From NCBI GenBank assembly GCA_019187225.1, contig JABAQQ010000033.1, positions 63,875 through 127,874 on the forward strand: 64,000 nt of DNA, read 5' to 3'. A program made the translations under genes and the position numbers. The DNA comes from Saprospiraceae bacterium. Its GTDB lineage: Bacteria; Bacteroidota; Bacteroidia; Chitinophagales; Saprospiraceae. Within the stretch, counting starts at the first letter, position 1. The number at the start of each line of letters is the position of its first letter. The notes beneath the pieces were generated by a model that had not been told where the DNA came from, did not search any database, and was given only the letters and a program-made list of their open reading frames with translations. Shown here in pieces: positions 42,365 through 52,506 of this stretch.

Positions 42365-44230
42365 ATGAAAGAAGTTAACAACATACTTTCCAAATTAGAA
42401 TCCCACATAAAAATTGGGACGTTTGAGCAGTTGGAGTCTGACAAAATTGAACTAAAGAGCCTTGCAGATGGTAGTGACTGGAACGAGCTATATAAGTCTG
42501 TGTGTGCGTTTTTAAATACTGAAGGAGGGATAGTGATTGTAGGAATTCGGGAAAAAAATCGAACCTATTCATTTTCAGGCTACAAAGGAGAGCAAAATGA
42601 AGAAGAGAAGATTAAATCTTTATCCACAATATTCACTGACGAGAATGGTGAAAGATTGATCTTAAATGAGCAGTTCCCACAAATTGAGATAGTACCCTTT
42701 TTGGATGGCCGGGTTTGTGTTATCTACATCGAAAAACTTCCTGAAGATAAGAAGTATGTATTTTTAAAAGGAGAGGCCTATTGCCGGAAAATGACCGGCG
42801 ATCATAAAATTACACCACAACAAATCCAGGCCCATCGCGAGTACAAGGAAGAATTAGCTTCCGCCTATGAGTTGAATCCTGTAAAAGGCACGACAATAAA
42901 TGATTTAGATGTTGATAAACTCAACGATTACATCATCAGATTGAATCGCGAAGTAAAAGTGGAAACTTTAAAAGCCGACATTCCTTCAGCCATATCTTTT
43001 TTAACCCGTAAAGGCTTCGTGCGTGATGGACAACCAACACTACTGGGTATGCTTGTTTGTGGGACAAATGTATTCGACTGGGTGGGCGGACGTTGCCAAG
43101 TTGATGCTTATGTAGATTCACTTCTTCAGGTAGCTCAAAATAAGCAAGTGATAAAGGACAATATTTTCCAATTGATGGAAAATGCGGTAGGATTTGTCTA
43201 TAAAAATATTCAAGTTGGAGTAAGTTACGAAAAAGGAGGTTCACAACTTCCCGAGTATCCCGAAAAACTGATTCGGGAAACGGTCAACAATGCACTCGCT
43301 CACCGTGATTACAGTTCGGACGGCTTCGTTAATCTAATTATTAAACCTAATCATAGTATTGAAATTCGTAATCCAGGGCGCTTTCGGCAAAAACAATTGC
43401 TCCAATTGGCTGACAAAGGCCAAGGTATTCGTTTAAATCGGATTATTCCAATTGCCAAAGCCCGCAACCCTAAAATAGCAGACATACTAAAAACTTACGA
43501 TCGTTGGGAGGGCCGAGGTATTGGTATGGCATCACTTACTAACGCCTGTTTAGAAAACCAAATTGATGTCCCTTACTTTATTCTCAGGCCCGAAAATGTT
43601 AGTCTCTTTATTCCTAAGGGAAAGGTTTTGGACGATATTGCCGAGATGTGGTTGGATAGTTTTGACGGATATATTCGTCAAAAAAACAATGGGCGGAAAC
43701 TAACCGACGAAGAGCGCATTGTGATGTCATATTTTTATAAATCGGAAAAACTTAATCGAGAAGAGAAATTCACAGTTTTACTTACCCCTGATAACAATCA
43801 CTTTTCGGTAATCACCAATCTTGAAGAAAAAGATCTTATCTTTAGACTCCCTCAAGATTCTGATTATCCAATTTTCTTAATTGATAAACAACTGCATCAA
43901 ACAGATTTCTCAGACGAACTGCGGGCATTCTTCGGTCCAGCATATGATGGACTTGGCCTTGAATACCAGGATGTGTTAAATGTAGTGTGGTTATTTACTA
44001 AATTTAGCAGCCAGGAAAAACAGGTGAGCGCTAATCTAATTGGAGCGTATTTATTTTTCAAAAAATCTACATATATTTCAGATGCCAGAGAATATGACAA
44101 TTTTAGAAGAAAAGTAAGAAATATCATTAATAGGTTAGAGGAGTATTCATTTTTAATTAGAAAACAGGGCAATAAACCTGACTTCACCGTTAATCCGAAA
44201 TTTATTGAAACTTCGCTGTCTAAAGGATAG
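42365..44230 (+). CDS. AlbA_2 (Schlafen-like) domain protein with a GHKL-type ATP-binding domain
   Basis: A protein of 621 residues. Residues about 15-150 are an AlbA_2/Schlafen-type domain: DKIELKSLADGSDWNELYKS, CAFLNTEGGIVIVGI, YIEKLPEDKKYVFLKGEAYC. A HATPase_c_4 domain follows (EKLIRETVNNALAHRDYSSD, HSIEIRNPGRFRQ). The C-terminal 200 residues are helical and unassigned. These COG2865-type proteins are called putative transcriptional regulators or DNA/RNA-binding ATPases, and some belong to defence-type gene sets. The gene is clearly more A/T-rich than its neighbours and has its own promoter, so recent acquisition is likely. It is upstream of the nuclease-helicase gene by 135 bp. Confidence 0.88.
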   Translation: MKEVNNILSKLESHIKIGTFEQLESDKIELKSLADGSDWNELYKSVCAFLNTEGGIVIVGIREKNRTYSFSGYKGEQNEEEKIKSLSTIFTDENGERLILNEQFPQIEIVPFLDGRVCVIYIEKLPEDKKYVFLKGEAYCRKMTGDHKITPQQIQAHREYKEELASAYELNPVKGTTINDLDVDKLNDYIIRLNREVKVETLKADIPSAISFLTRKGFVRDGQPTLLGMLVCGTNVFDWVGGRCQVDAYVDSLLQVAQNKQVIKDNIFQLMENAVGFVYKNIQVGVSYEKGGSQLPEYPEKLIRETVNNALAHRDYSSDGFVNLIIKPNHSIEIRNPGRFRQKQLLQLADKGQGIRLNRIIPIAKARNPKIADILKTYDRWEGRGIGMASLTNACLENQIDVPYFILRPENVSLFIPKGKVLDDIAEMWLDSFDGYIRQKNNGRKLTDEERIVMSYFYKSEKLNREEKFTVLLTPDNNHFSVITNLEEKDLIFRLPQDSDYPIFLIDKQLHQTDFSDELRAFFGPAYDGLGLEYQDVLNVVWLFTKFSSQEKQVSANLIGAYLFFKKSTYISDAREYDNFRRKVRNIINRLEEYSFLIRKQGNKPDFTVNPKFIETSLSKG

Positions 44231-44365
44231 TCAAAGTAGCTTGTCGTCCATATTTTCCAAATGAACCGAACACAAGTATCGCTTCAGGAAGTCATGACGC
44301 CTGCTTACTAGACGTTCTCCATGCAACATGAGGGTAATTTTCAGTAATACTTAGACCTTTGCCCC

Positions 44366-47300
44366 ATGCTCCCATCCGAATCCGCTCCATTGTTGTACCG
44401 CGAACTGGCCAGGATCACGACCCATGCCGGTTGGTCGCCCAAAGAACAAGTGCTGGCATTGGCCGGCTTGATGGAGCGCATTTTTTTTGAAGCAACCAGA
44501 CAGGAGCAGATCGCGTTCAGCACCCTGTTTGCCCGCATCAGCTATGCAGGGCATAAATTCCTCTTTGGAGAGAATACCCTGCGCACGATCCACCGCTTTC
44601 GATTGGCCGCCAAATGGGTGCGCAACAGCAACCCCGCCAATGAGCAAACCGTACAGTTGGGCCTCCGCGCCGTAGCCGAAGCGGTGCTGGTTTTGACGGG
44701 CGCAGCGATACCGCAGGAGCTGATTGAATTGCTGGGCGAGGCCCGGCCAGATACCGGATCCATTTATAAGGAAGGTGAACTGACCTTTGCCGCAGTAATC
44801 CGCGTGGTAGCGCTCGAAGACAGCCCCGAAGACAATTGCTTTATTGCCAATGACGAAGACAATCCCGAACGCCGTGTCCGGGTTCGCTACGGGCTGCCGG
44901 ACCGCAATGAGAACTTCATGCCCACCATTCAGGTCATCCGCAAAGTGTTCGGATTTCCGGTGACGCTCAATCTGTTGGACGTAGACATTGATGTCAGCGG
45001 TGACTACCGTCCCCGCGCTTTTGTGGTGGAACCGGATTATCTGGTGGATGTGTCGGCCATTGCAGAGTGTTTTAAAGATACAGGGGCGGAACCGTATTCC
45101 TATTTGGTACGGAAATTTCTGCCCATCGAGACAACTGAGCCCAAATTGCTGGGAAATATCGCCAACTTTTTCCTCGACCGGCTGCTGAACGAACCCGATG
45201 CCGAATGGGCAACGGTTTTCCGGGAAACATTCCAATTATTCCCTTTCATCTACGCGCCCATGACCGATGCGCAGGTGAAGTCCGTTTCCGGCAAAGCCCA
45301 AAAGCATTTTTTGAACCTGAAAAATATGGTGATCTCCGGGTTGGCCAAAGAGGGCATCGAGCCGGAAAATTGCTTTCTCGAACCCGCTTTTTTCAGCGAG
45401 AAATACGGCATCCAGGGGCGTCTCGATTTGTTTTACCGCACGGAAGAAAAATCCGCTATTGTGGAATTGAAAAGCGGAACACCCTTCAAACCAAACAGTT
45501 ACGGCATCCAACGCAGTCATTTCACCCAAACGTTGCTCTACGATCTGCTGGTTCGCTCGGTATATGGCCGCTCGTTGGATCCCGCCAAATACATCCTGTA
45601 TTCCGGAGCAGATATGAACCATCTGCGTTTCGCGCCCACTATTGCTCCGGAGCAATGGGAAGCCTTGCAAGTCCGCAATCAATTGGTCGCACTCGAACGG
45701 CTCCTGACCAGGATACAGCCCGGCGACGAAGCTGTACCGGCGTTTGGCCGCCTCCGGGCCGCTTACGGCAAGGGTTTCACCGAACGCGATTTCGCCCGGT
45801 TCGAGGCAGCCTATTCGGGGCTGAGCACTTTGGAAAAAAAGTACTTCAATGCCTTCACCGGCTTTATTGCCCGCGAGCACTGGCTGGCAAAAGTGGGTGA
45901 AGAAACTTCGGATTCATCCAATGGCCACGCCGCGCGCTGGCGCAGCAGTTTTGAAGACAAACAACAGAATTTCAGCATATTAAGCCATCTTGAAATTCTT
46001 GAAAACCACGCTGATCAGCCAGAGCCGTACATCGTTTTTCAAAAAACGGATCACACCAACCCGCTTGCCAATTTCAGGGTAGGCGACATCGCGGTGCTTT
46101 ACCCGGCTGTTGAAGAGACGGACACCGTCATGCACCACCAGGTGATCAAATGCACCATCACCGAACTCAGTAAGGACCGGGTAACGATCCAGCTTCGTTT
46201 CAGGCAGCACAACCTCAAGCCATTTCACACCCGGGGCCAGTGGCGGCTGGAACCCGACCTGATGGACACGGGTTTCGCAGCCATGTACCGGGGATTGCTG
46301 GAGTGGGCGGAAGCGGGGCGGGAAAAAAGGGAATTGTTGCTGGGATTGGCGCCGCCGGGTCGCCCCACCCAATCCCAAAACTACTTCCTCCTCTGGGGGC
46401 CTCCCGGCACCGGTAAAACCAGCGTTATGTTGCGCGACCTTGCAGCGCAAATACTGAACGAAAGCGCCGACAACCTGCTCCTGCTCGCTTACACCAACCG
46501 CGCTGTGGACGAAATCTGCGAAGCGCTCGACAGCATTGGGGGCGATATCCGGAGCAAATACCTGCGCATCGGAGCGAGATACTCGACGGCGGAACCCTAT
46601 CGTCCTCAACTGCTGAACGCCCAAATCGCAGGAGTAAAAAACCGCGCCGGCTTGCGGGCGGTGATCGAAAGCCGACGCATATTTGTCAGCACAGTGGCTT
46701 CTTTCAGTCAGAATGAAGGACTCCTGAAGATCAAAAAATTTCAGCGACTCATCGTGGACGAAGCATCTCAGATCCTTGAACCTCATTTGATCGGACTGCT
46801 GACGCGCTTCGATCATTTTACACTGATCGGCGACCACCGCCAACTGCCAGCTGTCACCACCCAACGGGAAGAAACGACCGCCGTGCGGGATACCGATTTG
46901 AATGGCATCGGCCTGACTGATCTTCGTGATTCTTACTTCGAACGGCTCTACCGGCGTTGCGTGGAACAGGGCTGGCATTGGGCGTACGGCCAACTCGACC
47001 GGCAGGGTCGGATGCACACGGAGATCATGGCATTTCCCAACCTTCATTTTTACGGTGGGAAGCTCCGTACTTTATCAGAAGATGCGGCACACGCTCAATG
47101 TCGTACTCTGGCTTATACCACCCCCGGTTTCGACCCGGCTTTTGAAAAAATATTGTCCGGAAAACGCGTTGTTTTTATTCCTGCAGCCCCGGAAGAAATG
47201 TCGCCGCATCAAAAAACCAGCCGGGTCGAAGCTGAAATTACCACCCGTATCGTACTGTATTTCAAAAAGTTATGGGAAAAGAACGGTAAAGCCTGGTATG

Positions 47301-47638
47301 CTGCCAAAACGCTCGGCATCATTACGCCGTGGCGGGCACAGATCGCCCAGATCCGCGAAAGCCTGTCTGCTGCCGGCCTCGACCCCGATGAGATCACTAT
47401 TGATACCGTAGAGCGTTACCAGGGCGGTGCGCGCGAGATCATTGTCGTTTCCACCTGTGTTCATTCGGAATTTCAGCTGGCAAGCCTTGTCAACCTCAGC
47501 GGCGAAGGTGTGGACCGCAAAATGAATGTTGCGCTGACACGCGCCCGCGAACATTTGATCCTGCTCGGAAACGAGGAAATATTGCAAAAGGACGCGCGAT
47601 ACCGGGCTTTTATCGAACAGTATAAAATTGAGCCATGA
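44366..47638 (+). CDS. Dna2-like PD-(D/E)xK nuclease-SF1 helicase fusion
   Basis: A protein of 1090 residues. Residues about 300-400 form a PD-(D/E)xK nuclease: GRLDLFYRTEEKSAIVELKS, with Asp354, Glu367 and Lys369 as the active-site triad, followed by the QTLLYDLL helix. The SF1B (Dna2/Nam7/Upf1-like) helicase occupies about 670-1085: Walker A GPPGTGKTS with Lys684, Walker B VDEASQ with Asp798/Glu799, motif III LIGDHRQLPAV, motif V VERYQGGAREIIVVSTC and motif VI VALTRAREHLILLGN. All key residues are present. No Cys cluster like that of Dna2 was seen. It probably processes DNA ends or flaps, in repair or in anti-phage defence. GC content is like the host, in contrast to the AlbA_2 gene before it. 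Confidence 0.9.
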   Translation: MLPSESAPLLYRELARITTHAGWSPKEQVLALAGLMERIFFEATRQEQIAFSTLFARISYAGHKFLFGENTLRTIHRFRLAAKWVRNSNPANEQTVQLGLRAVAEAVLVLTGAAIPQELIELLGEARPDTGSIYKEGELTFAAVIRVVALEDSPEDNCFIANDEDNPERRVRVRYGLPDRNENFMPTIQVIRKVFGFPVTLNLLDVDIDVSGDYRPRAFVVEPDYLVDVSAIAECFKDTGAEPYSYLVRKFLPIETTEPKLLGNIANFFLDRLLNEPDAEWATVFRETFQLFPFIYAPMTDAQVKSVSGKAQKHFLNLKNMVISGLAKEGIEPENCFLEPAFFSEKYGIQGRLDLFYRTEEKSAIVELKSGTPFKPNSYGIQRSHFTQTLLYDLLVRSVYGRSLDPAKYILYSGADMNHLRFAPTIAPEQWEALQVRNQLVALERLLTRIQPGDEAVPAFGRLRAAYGKGFTERDFARFEAAYSGLSTLEKKYFNAFTGFIAREHWLAKVGEETSDSSNGHAARWRSSFEDKQQNFSILSHLEILENHADQPEPYIVFQKTDHTNPLANFRVGDIAVLYPAVEETDTVMHHQVIKCTITELSKDRVTIQLRFRQHNLKPFHTRGQWRLEPDLMDTGFAAMYRGLLEWAEAGREKRELLLGLAPPGRPTQSQNYFLLWGPPGTGKTSVMLRDLAAQILNESADNLLLLAYTNRAVDEICEALDSIGGDIRSKYLRIGARYSTAEPYRPQLLNAQIAGVKNRAGLRAVIESRRIFVSTVASFSQNEGLLKIKKFQRLIVDEASQILEPHLIGLLTRFDHFTLIGDHRQLPAVTTQREETTAVRDTDLNGIGLTDLRDSYFERLYRRCVEQGWHWAYGQLDRQGRMHTEIMAFPNLHFYGGKLRTLSEDAAHAQCRTLAYTTPGFDPAFEKILSGKRVVFIPAAPEEMSPHQKTSRVEAEITTRIVLYFKKLWEKNGKAWYAAKTLGIITPWRAQIAQIRESLSAAGLDPDEITIDTVERYQGGAREIIVVSTCVHSEFQLASLVNLSGEGVDRKMNVALTRAREHLILLGNEEILQKDARYRAFIEQYKIEP

Positions 47639-47790
47639 TCTTATAACCGGCGCAATTTGGCTTGCCACAACATGCGTCCGTAAAATAGCGGCTTTTAACA
47701 ATTTCAAACCACTCGAACCACTTTCAAACGACTTTATCCGCCGCATTCCGCGAGGTTCAGCCGTTCTTGTAACTTCGCCGCTTCAAATAC

Positions 47791-49506
47791 ATGGAATTCG
47801 TCATCGCCATTTCCCGAAAATTCGCACTGGCCGCCTGCGCCGCTGCTCTTTTTTTCGCCTGCGCCCGGCAAGGTTCGCCCGCGGGCGGCCCGAAGGATAC
47901 GGAACCGCCCAAGGTGGACACGACGGTGAGCACCCGCAATTTCAGCACCCGTTTTTCTGCAAAACGCATCGAACTGGCCTTCGATGAATGGGTTACACTG
48001 AGCGACGTCGGCACACAGGTCGTCATATCGCCGCCCCTGGCGAAGCGCCCGGAGATCGTCCTGAAAGGTAAAAAGGTACTCGTCGAATTTGATGAAAAGG
48101 ACACCCTCCGCTCCAATACAACTTACACCATCAATTTCGGCACGGCTGTAAAAGACCTGCACGAAGGCAACCCGGCCAAAGACCTGCGTTTCGTATTTTC
48201 CACCGGCGATTTCCTCGACAGCCTCGTCGTGGTCGGCAACGTGGCGGATGCTTTCACGGGCGATCCGGTCGAAAACGTGTCGGTGATGCTCTACGACAAC
48301 CTGAGCGACAGCGTGGTGCGCAAGGAAAAACCCTACTACTTTGCACGGACCGACAAATCCGGCCAATTCGACCTTCGCAACGTCCGCGCCGGCGTTTTTA
48401 AAATGGCAGCCATCGAAGACGCCTCCGGCGACCTGAAATGGGACGGCCAGAATGAGCGTATCGCTTTCCCCGACAGCCTGATCCGGCTCACCGATTCCAC
48501 AAAAGGTTCGATCCGGTTGAGGCTGTTCAGAAACCAGTCCAGATTTCGCCTGTTCGACAGCAAAACGCTGCGCTTCGGTTTGGTGAAATTGGCGTACACC
48601 GCTTCGCCCGATTCAGTCGTCATCCGCACCGAAGCGCCCGATATCCGCTTTTTTACCGAAAAAATGCAGGATACCCTCTTCGTCTGGTACGACATGACCC
48701 AACCCGCTGCCTGGCAATTGCTGGCCGGCGCCGATACGGTGCAGGTGCGCAACCTCCCGCGTGAGGATTTTTTTAAAAATTACAAATTTCGTCCTGCGGA
48801 CACCGGTACCGGAGGAGGCGGCGCTCCGCGCAAACGCATCGGCCAACCCACTGAACCTGCCGCCGGCGCGCCCAGAATTGTAAAAACTGTCAACCAGCAT
48901 CCCTCGAAACCTGCCCTGATCCCATTCAATGCGCCCGTCGCGGCGGTGGACACTTCGAAGTGGGTATTGACGCACGACAGCACCAACGTGCGGAATTTTT
49001 CAGCCATACCCGATTCGGCAGCGCCGCGGCAGTTGAAGATCAATACCTCATGGAAGCCCGGGAAAAGTTATAAACTCACGCTCCTGCCCGGCGCTGTGAC
49101 GGATTTTTACGGTGTGGCCAATGCAGATACCCTGGAGCGAATCCTTGGCGTTCTCACGGAAAAACAACTCGGAGGGCTCAATCTGACGGTGCAAAATCTG
49201 ACGCCGGGAGGCGGTTACGTACTGCAACTGCTCAATGGCTCAGTAGTCGAAGAGGAACGGCTTTTTACGGCAGACACTGCCGGTGCGAAATTGATCTTCA
49301 AAAACCTGATTGCAGCCACCTATACCGCACGGCTTATCGAAGACCGCAACCGCAACGGTCGCTGGGACACAGGCGACTATTTCGCCCACCGCCAGCCGGA
49401 AGCGGTTACTACAAAAAAATTAGACGCCCTGCGGGCAAACTGGGAACTCGAAGCGGTAATAAGGGCGGGCATGCCGGAGGAGATAAAAGAAAAGAAGAAG
49501 AAATAG
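47791..49506 (+). CDS. Ig-like (SbsA-type) domain lipoprotein
   Basis: A protein of 571 residues. Signal peptide and lipobox (FALAACAAALFFACARQG). The N-terminal 120 residues are the Bacteroidota Ig-like/SbsA domain: GGPKDTEPPKVDTTVSTRNF, IELAFDEWVTL, VEFDEKDTLRSNTTYTINFG. A carboxypeptidase-like module follows (VVGNVADAFTGDPVENVSVM). The middle is Pro/Ala-rich and the C-terminal half is beta-sandwich-like. It is probably anchored in the outer membrane. Similar genes are conserved in Bacteroidota but have no assigned function. It overlaps no neighbour; the 2OG-oxygenase gene ends at the next base on the opposite strand. Confidence 0.85.
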   Translation: MEFVIAISRKFALAACAAALFFACARQGSPAGGPKDTEPPKVDTTVSTRNFSTRFSAKRIELAFDEWVTLSDVGTQVVISPPLAKRPEIVLKGKKVLVEFDEKDTLRSNTTYTINFGTAVKDLHEGNPAKDLRFVFSTGDFLDSLVVVGNVADAFTGDPVENVSVMLYDNLSDSVVRKEKPYYFARTDKSGQFDLRNVRAGVFKMAAIEDASGDLKWDGQNERIAFPDSLIRLTDSTKGSIRLRLFRNQSRFRLFDSKTLRFGLVKLAYTASPDSVVIRTEAPDIRFFTEKMQDTLFVWYDMTQPAAWQLLAGADTVQVRNLPREDFFKNYKFRPADTGTGGGGAPRKRIGQPTEPAAGAPRIVKTVNQHPSKPALIPFNAPVAAVDTSKWVLTHDSTNVRNFSAIPDSAAPRQLKINTSWKPGKSYKLTLLPGAVTDFYGVANADTLERILGVLTEKQLGGLNLTVQNLTPGGGYVLQLLNGSVVEEERLFTADTAGAKLIFKNLIAATYTARLIEDRNRNGRWDTGDYFAHRQPEAVTTKKLDALRANWELEAVIRAGMPEEIKEKKKK

Positions 49507-50460
49507 TTACTTCTTCAGTCCAATCTCTCTCAATCTTTCATCCAGATACTCCCCGGCCGAAATCGGCGCGTAGTACAGCGGATTGTCTTTCGTGACGCAC
49601 GAAGGCAGGCAATCGAGCCGCATTTCGCTGACCGGGTGCAGGAAAAACGGGATGCTCAGGCGCGGCAGGTGCCATTCGGAGCGGGGCGGGTTCACCACGC
49701 GGTGGGTGGTGCTTTTCAGGTAGTTGTTGGTAAGCCGCTGGAGCATATCGCCCACGTTGATGACGATCTCGTCGGCTTCAGGCATGATGGGAATCCATTG
49801 ATCTTCAGAGTTCAGCAGCTCCAGGCCGCCCGCGCTGGCGCCTACCAGCAGGGTGATGAGGTTGATGTCCTCATGTTGCTCGGCGCGGATGGCGCTGGCG
49901 GGCTCTTCGGTAATGGGAGGGTAGTGGATGCTGCGCAGAATGGAATTGCCGTACCGTATCTGGCGGTTGAAATAATCCTTGTCGAGGCCGAGGTGGGCGG
50001 CGATGGCTTCGAGCAGGAGTCCGCCCGCTTTTTCAAACGCCTGGTACAATTCACGGCCCAATTGGGCGAACTCGGGCGCTTCAGCCACCTGCACATTATC
50101 GGGATATTCGGATTTGCGCGGGTGGTCGGCGGGCACTTCCTGGCCGATCTGGAAAAACTCCTTGAGGTCGGCGACTTTCGACTGCTTGGCGTGTTCCTTG
50201 CCGAACGAAGTATAGCCGCGCTGACCTGCGAGTCCGGGCACTTCGTATTTTTTTTTCACTTCTTCCGGCAGGGCAAAAAAAGCCTTCGACGCGGCATAAA
50301 AGCGGTCAATCAATTCTTTCGGGACGCCGTGGTTCACGACGGCCACAAAACCTACCTCATGGAATGCCTTGCCGAGCGCGCGGACAAAGGCTTCTTTTTC
50401 AGCCGGGCTGCCGGCGGAAAATTTGGAGAGGTCAACGGTCGGGATGCCTTTTTCTTTCAT
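49507..50460 (-). CDS. 2OG-Fe(II) oxygenase of the isopenicillin-N-synthase family
   Basis: A protein of 317 residues from the ATG at 50460 (MKEKGIPTVDLSKFSAG). N-terminal DIOX_N domain (FHEVGFVAVVNHGVPKELID) and C-terminal 2OG-FeII_Oxy domain. Iron ligands: His196-x-Asp198 in AEQHEDINLITLL and His253 in STTHRVVNPP. The 2-oxoglutarate-binding Arg267-x-Ser269 is in PRLSIPFFLHP. It would hydroxylate, desaturate or cyclise a small molecule using O2; the substrate is unknown. It is convergent with the Ig-like lipoprotein gene. The start 27 bp upstream gives a less conserved leader. Confidence 0.9.
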   Translation of the reverse strand: MKEKGIPTVDLSKFSAGSPAEKEAFVRALGKAFHEVGFVAVVNHGVPKELIDRFYAASKAFFALPEEVKKKYEVPGLAGQRGYTSFGKEHAKQSKVADLKEFFQIGQEVPADHPRKSEYPDNVQVAEAPEFAQLGRELYQAFEKAGGLLLEAIAAHLGLDKDYFNRQIRYGNSILRSIHYPPITEEPASAIRAEQHEDINLITLLVGASAGGLELLNSEDQWIPIMPEADEIVINVGDMLQRLTNNYLKSTTHRVVNPPRSEWHLPRLSIPFFLHPVSEMRLDCLPSCVTKDNPLYYAPISAGEYLDERLREIGLKK

Positions 50461-50591
50461 CGGAAATGAATGTGATAATGTGGTCAATGTGTTAATGTGG
50501 TCAATTGGTCAATAGGACAGGGAAAAAATCGAAATTTCAGAGTATCCGAACCAGTGAACTTGCCGGCCATGGAAATGCGCAACGGCATGCC

Positions 50592-52328
50592 TTAGTTCGC
50601 AAATACCATCTGCCGCGTATCCACTACCTGCCCGTCTATGACGAGCGCATAAGCAAATGTCCCGCGAACGCCATATCCGTGGGTGTATAGGGTTTCGTTC
50701 AGTCCCTGTTTGAGTTCAACAGGGAGTTGAGCAATCAATTTTCCTTGTAAATCAACAATTTGAATAAACGCTTCGCGGTAAGTCGGCACTTCATTTATCC
50801 AGAATGAAATCCACGTCGCTTCGTCGAAAGGATTGGGGCGGTTTTGGAACAGGCGGATGTTGCGCTCCGCTTCGGCGTCCGGCTCGTTTGCAGAAACGAC
50901 GGTGCTGACGAGTTTTTCTCCTGAAAAGAGGCTTTCCGCTCCTTGTGCATCCACCCCCGCCACGCTCAGGAACAAGGCGCCGGTGGGATTACAGGGAAAA
51001 ACGCCCGTAGTAGCGCCCGTGAGCGTGTATACAGTATCCCAGTCGGTCGTTGTTGTGCGCAGGGCAACGCGGTAAACGCCCGTATTGGCCGGGTCGGTGA
51101 TAGCCACCGAGAGTTGCCCGCCCGTACGCGTACCGGTGAAATCCGTCGGCGTTGGCACATTCCGGGCGGCAATGGCAGCCGCATTGGCGTTGATGACGGC
51201 ATTGCGGGCTAAGTAGTTGAAATCCACAAAAAATGAGTCCACTGCGCCGTCACCGTCGGTGTCTGCGCCGAGGACGTCGCCGGAGGTGTGTTGGCGGTCT
51301 GTATAGCCGGGGACAATCTTGGCGTCGCCGTGTTCGTTGGCTGAAGTGAAGCGCATGGCAGCGAAATTGCGCTCGCGGAAAGGGATGTGGTCGCCCCCGC
51401 GCCCGGTGCGGTCTTCGGGACTCATGACGCGTACGTTCATCGGTACGAGTGCCTGCGGCAGGATGTTTTCCCGGTATTCGAGTTTGATAAACCGGGCGAG
51501 TTGTTTGTGTTTGGAATTGAAACTTCCGAAAGAAAACAGCCGGACACTTGTGGAATCAATGTTGTCCAGGCCGGGGCAGGAGGGTGGTGACGAGGTTTGC
51601 CCGCAAATGATGCCGCCGATCACGTCGTTGTTCAGAACCGCCCGCAACGGGATGTTTTTTTGCTGGCAATAAATGGCGAATGCCTCCGCGCCGAACAGGC
51701 CCTGCTCTTCCCCGATGGTCGCCATAAAAACGATGGTATTTTCAAAAGTATAGGCCGACATCACGCGGGCGAGTTCCATCACGAGCGCCGTGCCGGTGGC
51801 GTTGTCCTCTATGCCTTCGGCCACGCAGGAGGTATCGCACAACACGTCGCAGCGGCTGTCGAGGTGGCCTTCCACGAGTATGACACCGTTGTTCGCCGGA
51901 TTGGCCCCGGGCAGGATGGCCATGATGTTGCGAAATTGTCCCAACCCGCAGGTTGACTGGTGATCGAACTGCAGGTAAGTGACTACGAGGCGGTTTTCAT
52001 TCTGGTTGTCAAATTCTTCAAATTTCCGGTATACCCAGCGCCGCGCCGCGCCGATGCCGGTGACGGGAGAAAGAGTATCCGAGTGCGTGTTGCGGGTTTT
52101 GAACGTACTCATTTTCAAAATGTATGACTTCAGACTGTCGGGTGCGATGCGGCTGTTCAGCCCGGCAGAAATGGCAGCCGGATCGGTCACGACCGTCGAA
52201 GCGGCGTACTCGGCGGGGTTGTAATTGCCGAGCAAGATCTGCTCGGCGAGGGGGTTGGTAGTCAGGAAGTTGGTTTGGGCTAAGGCATAAAAGGGGAGGG
52301 CGAGGAAACATATGAGCAAACGAGCCAT
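50592..52328 (-). CDS. Secreted M28-family metallopeptidase with a type IX secretion tail
   Basis: A protein of 578 residues from the ATG at 52328, which gives a clean signal peptide (MARLLICFLALPFYALAQ); earlier starts are rejected. M28 zinc-site motifs: ILVEGHLDSRCD (His, Asp), EGIEDNATG (Asp), ATIGEEQGLFG (Glu-Glu), NNDVIGG and a final His in the DHIPFRERNFAAMRF region. The C-terminus (RLFQNRPNPFDEATWISFWI, LQGKLIAQL) is a T9SS type A sorting domain. It is expected to act as an aminopeptidase or carboxypeptidase on extracellular peptides. It is transcribed alone; the polysaccharide operon lies upstream on the same strand. Confidence 0.92.
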   Translation of the reverse strand: MARLLICFLALPFYALAQTNFLTTNPLAEQILLGNYNPAEYAASTVVTDPAAISAGLNSRIAPDSLKSYILKMSTFKTRNTHSDTLSPVTGIGAARRWVYRKFEEFDNQNENRLVVTYLQFDHQSTCGLGQFRNIMAILPGANPANNGVILVEGHLDSRCDVLCDTSCVAEGIEDNATGTALVMELARVMSAYTFENTIVFMATIGEEQGLFGAEAFAIYCQQKNIPLRAVLNNDVIGGIICGQTSSPPSCPGLDNIDSTSVRLFSFGSFNSKHKQLARFIKLEYRENILPQALVPMNVRVMSPEDRTGRGGDHIPFRERNFAAMRFTSANEHGDAKIVPGYTDRQHTSGDVLGADTDGDGAVDSFFVDFNYLARNAVINANAAAIAARNVPTPTDFTGTRTGGQLSVAITDPANTGVYRVALRTTTTDWDTVYTLTGATTGVFPCNPTGALFLSVAGVDAQGAESLFSGEKLVSTVVSANEPDAEAERNIRLFQNRPNPFDEATWISFWINEVPTYREAFIQIVDLQGKLIAQLPVELKQGLNETLYTHGYGVRGTFAYALVIDGQVVDTRQMVFAN

Positions 52329-52506
52329 AATTGCAAACGCGGTTATGATATGACAAATGTAGGCAATTGGCCGCTGAAGGCGTAGTTTTTGCGAAAATTG
52401 TATTGACTGCATGGCTGCAGATACCCAGAGTGACGGTGGGGCGGCATCGGAACAAGCGATCGCTGCGTTCCGTTTCCGCATTGGGTGCGCCGGCGGGAGA
52501 CAGGAG

